A DNA stretch of 5,756 bases from DTSX01 sp964633465 (lineage in GTDB: Bacteria > Pseudomonadota > Gammaproteobacteria > Steroidobacterales > UBA11654). The notes beneath the pieces were generated by a model that ran no database searches, was not told where the DNA came from, and saw only the letters and a list, made by a program, of their open reading frames with translations. Within the stretch, counting starts at the first letter, position 1. The number at the start of each line of letters is the position of its first letter. The translations under genes and the position numbers were made by a program. The stretch is taken from positions 1 to 5,756 of the forward strand of contig CAZWGB010000068.1 in NCBI GenBank assembly GCA_964633465.1, written 5' to 3'. Below are positions 5,425 to 5,756 of the stretch, in pieces.

Positions 5425-5756
5425 CTAAAAACGATCTTTTGAAGGCTTGATTACATCTAAAGGTATTTCAATGGGGAAATTGTCCCTGACTTTTTTATCA
5501 ATTTTCTCATCAATGTAAATGGGATAATGGGAATTAAGTATTTCTCTTGCTTTTTTCTCAGCACGTTTCCTGATATCTGGCGAACCTTCGTTTTCCCATT
5601 CTTCTTGCGTGCTTCGATCTGCAAGATTTGGATAGAGGTATTCAGTTTTCATCAGGGATAGAGTTTGCGGATCTCTTAAGAAATGACCTTCGCCTTCAAC
5701 CGTATCTTTGATTGCTCGATAGGAAAGTGTTTCTTCATTTACTTCAATGCCCCTGA
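5425..5756 (-). CDS. Second MttB-superfamily protein, C-terminal part only
   Basis: The open frame enters from the window edge (first whole codon AGG, 5754-5752) and gives 109 residues ending at TAG (5427-5425). It opens with RGIEVNEETLSY and aligns without difficulty to the last ~108 residues of the neighbouring MttB-family protein (RGIEVNEQTLSY and onward), including the YLYPNLADR and VRDNFPI segments and a terminal DRF versus DRW. By eye the two are roughly half identical, so they are diverged tandem paralogs rather than a recent duplication. The internal ATG at 5652 is not a separate start. The five-base gap to the next gene implies one transcript. The N-terminal 4/5 and the active site are outside the window, so its substrate and any pyrrolysine codon cannot be judged. 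Confidence 0.93.
   Translation of the reverse strand, partial: RGIEVNEETLSYRAIKDTVEGEGHFLRDPQTLSLMKTEYLYPNLADRSTQEEWENEGSPDIRKRAEKKAREILNSHYPIYIDEKIDKKVRDNFPIEIPLDVIKPSKDRF

Noticed and set aside
5425..5427. TAG at the end of the first MttB-like frame as a possible pyrrolysine codon
   Set aside because: The C-terminus aligns with the natural end of the neighbouring paralog (…DRF versus …DRW), and the next gene starts five bases later, so TAG is the stop. Pyrrolysine in MttB lies internally, not at the end.
5425..5652. A stand-alone 75-residue gene beginning at the ATG at 5652
   Set aside because: The same frame is open to the window edge and the upstream residues match the paralog continuously. 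The ATG is an internal Met of a longer truncated gene.

Overview
The window is a compact, AT-rich bacterial segment in which every supported gene lies on the minus strand, so the biological reading order runs from high to low coordinates. The SAM-II riboswitch, the basic N-terminus of the MttB-like protein and the gene set metF / corrinoid protein / DUF1638 / 'virulence factor' / pterin-binding methyltransferase all point to an alphaproteobacterium. The low GC and short spacers would fit a marine, streamlined lineage, but the species cannot be named from the sequence alone.

Layout in transcription order. (1) 5756-5425: the C-terminal part of an MttB-superfamily methyltransferase, cut by the window edge. 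(2) 5419-3863: a second, complete MttB-family paralog five bases downstream. (3) 3862-3630: an intergenic region with a probable promoter, a SAM-II riboswitch aptamer (about 3766-3713) and an intrinsic terminator (3706-3678). (4) 3629-3390: a GTG-initiated 79-residue protein resembling small SH3-like barrel proteins. (5) 3366-2476: metF. (6) 2411-1713: a corrinoid-binding protein with cap and B12 domains. (7) 1709-1110: a DUF1638 protein. (8) 1110-802: a small protein of the so-called virulence-factor family. (9) 784-1: a methyltetrahydrofolate:corrinoid (pterin-binding) methyltransferase that runs off the window.

How the parts fit together. MetF supplies 5-methyl-THF, the pterin-binding protein moves the methyl group between THF and cobalamin, and the corrinoid protein carries it. 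Preceded by a SAM-sensing switch, these genes look like a methionine-synthesis operon: a methionine synthase split into separate polypeptides, with DUF1638 and the small 'virulence factor' as accessory proteins. The homocysteine-binding module is not in this window. The two MttB paralogs immediately upstream suggest that methyl groups from quaternary amines could enter the same corrinoid/THF pool, linking amine demethylation to methionine and SAM supply.

The most notable signal is the riboswitch. The 3' strand of its predicted pseudoknot is complementary to the 5' arm of the terminator, which gives a complete SAM-dependent attenuation model. The first gene under this control is an uncharacterised small protein.
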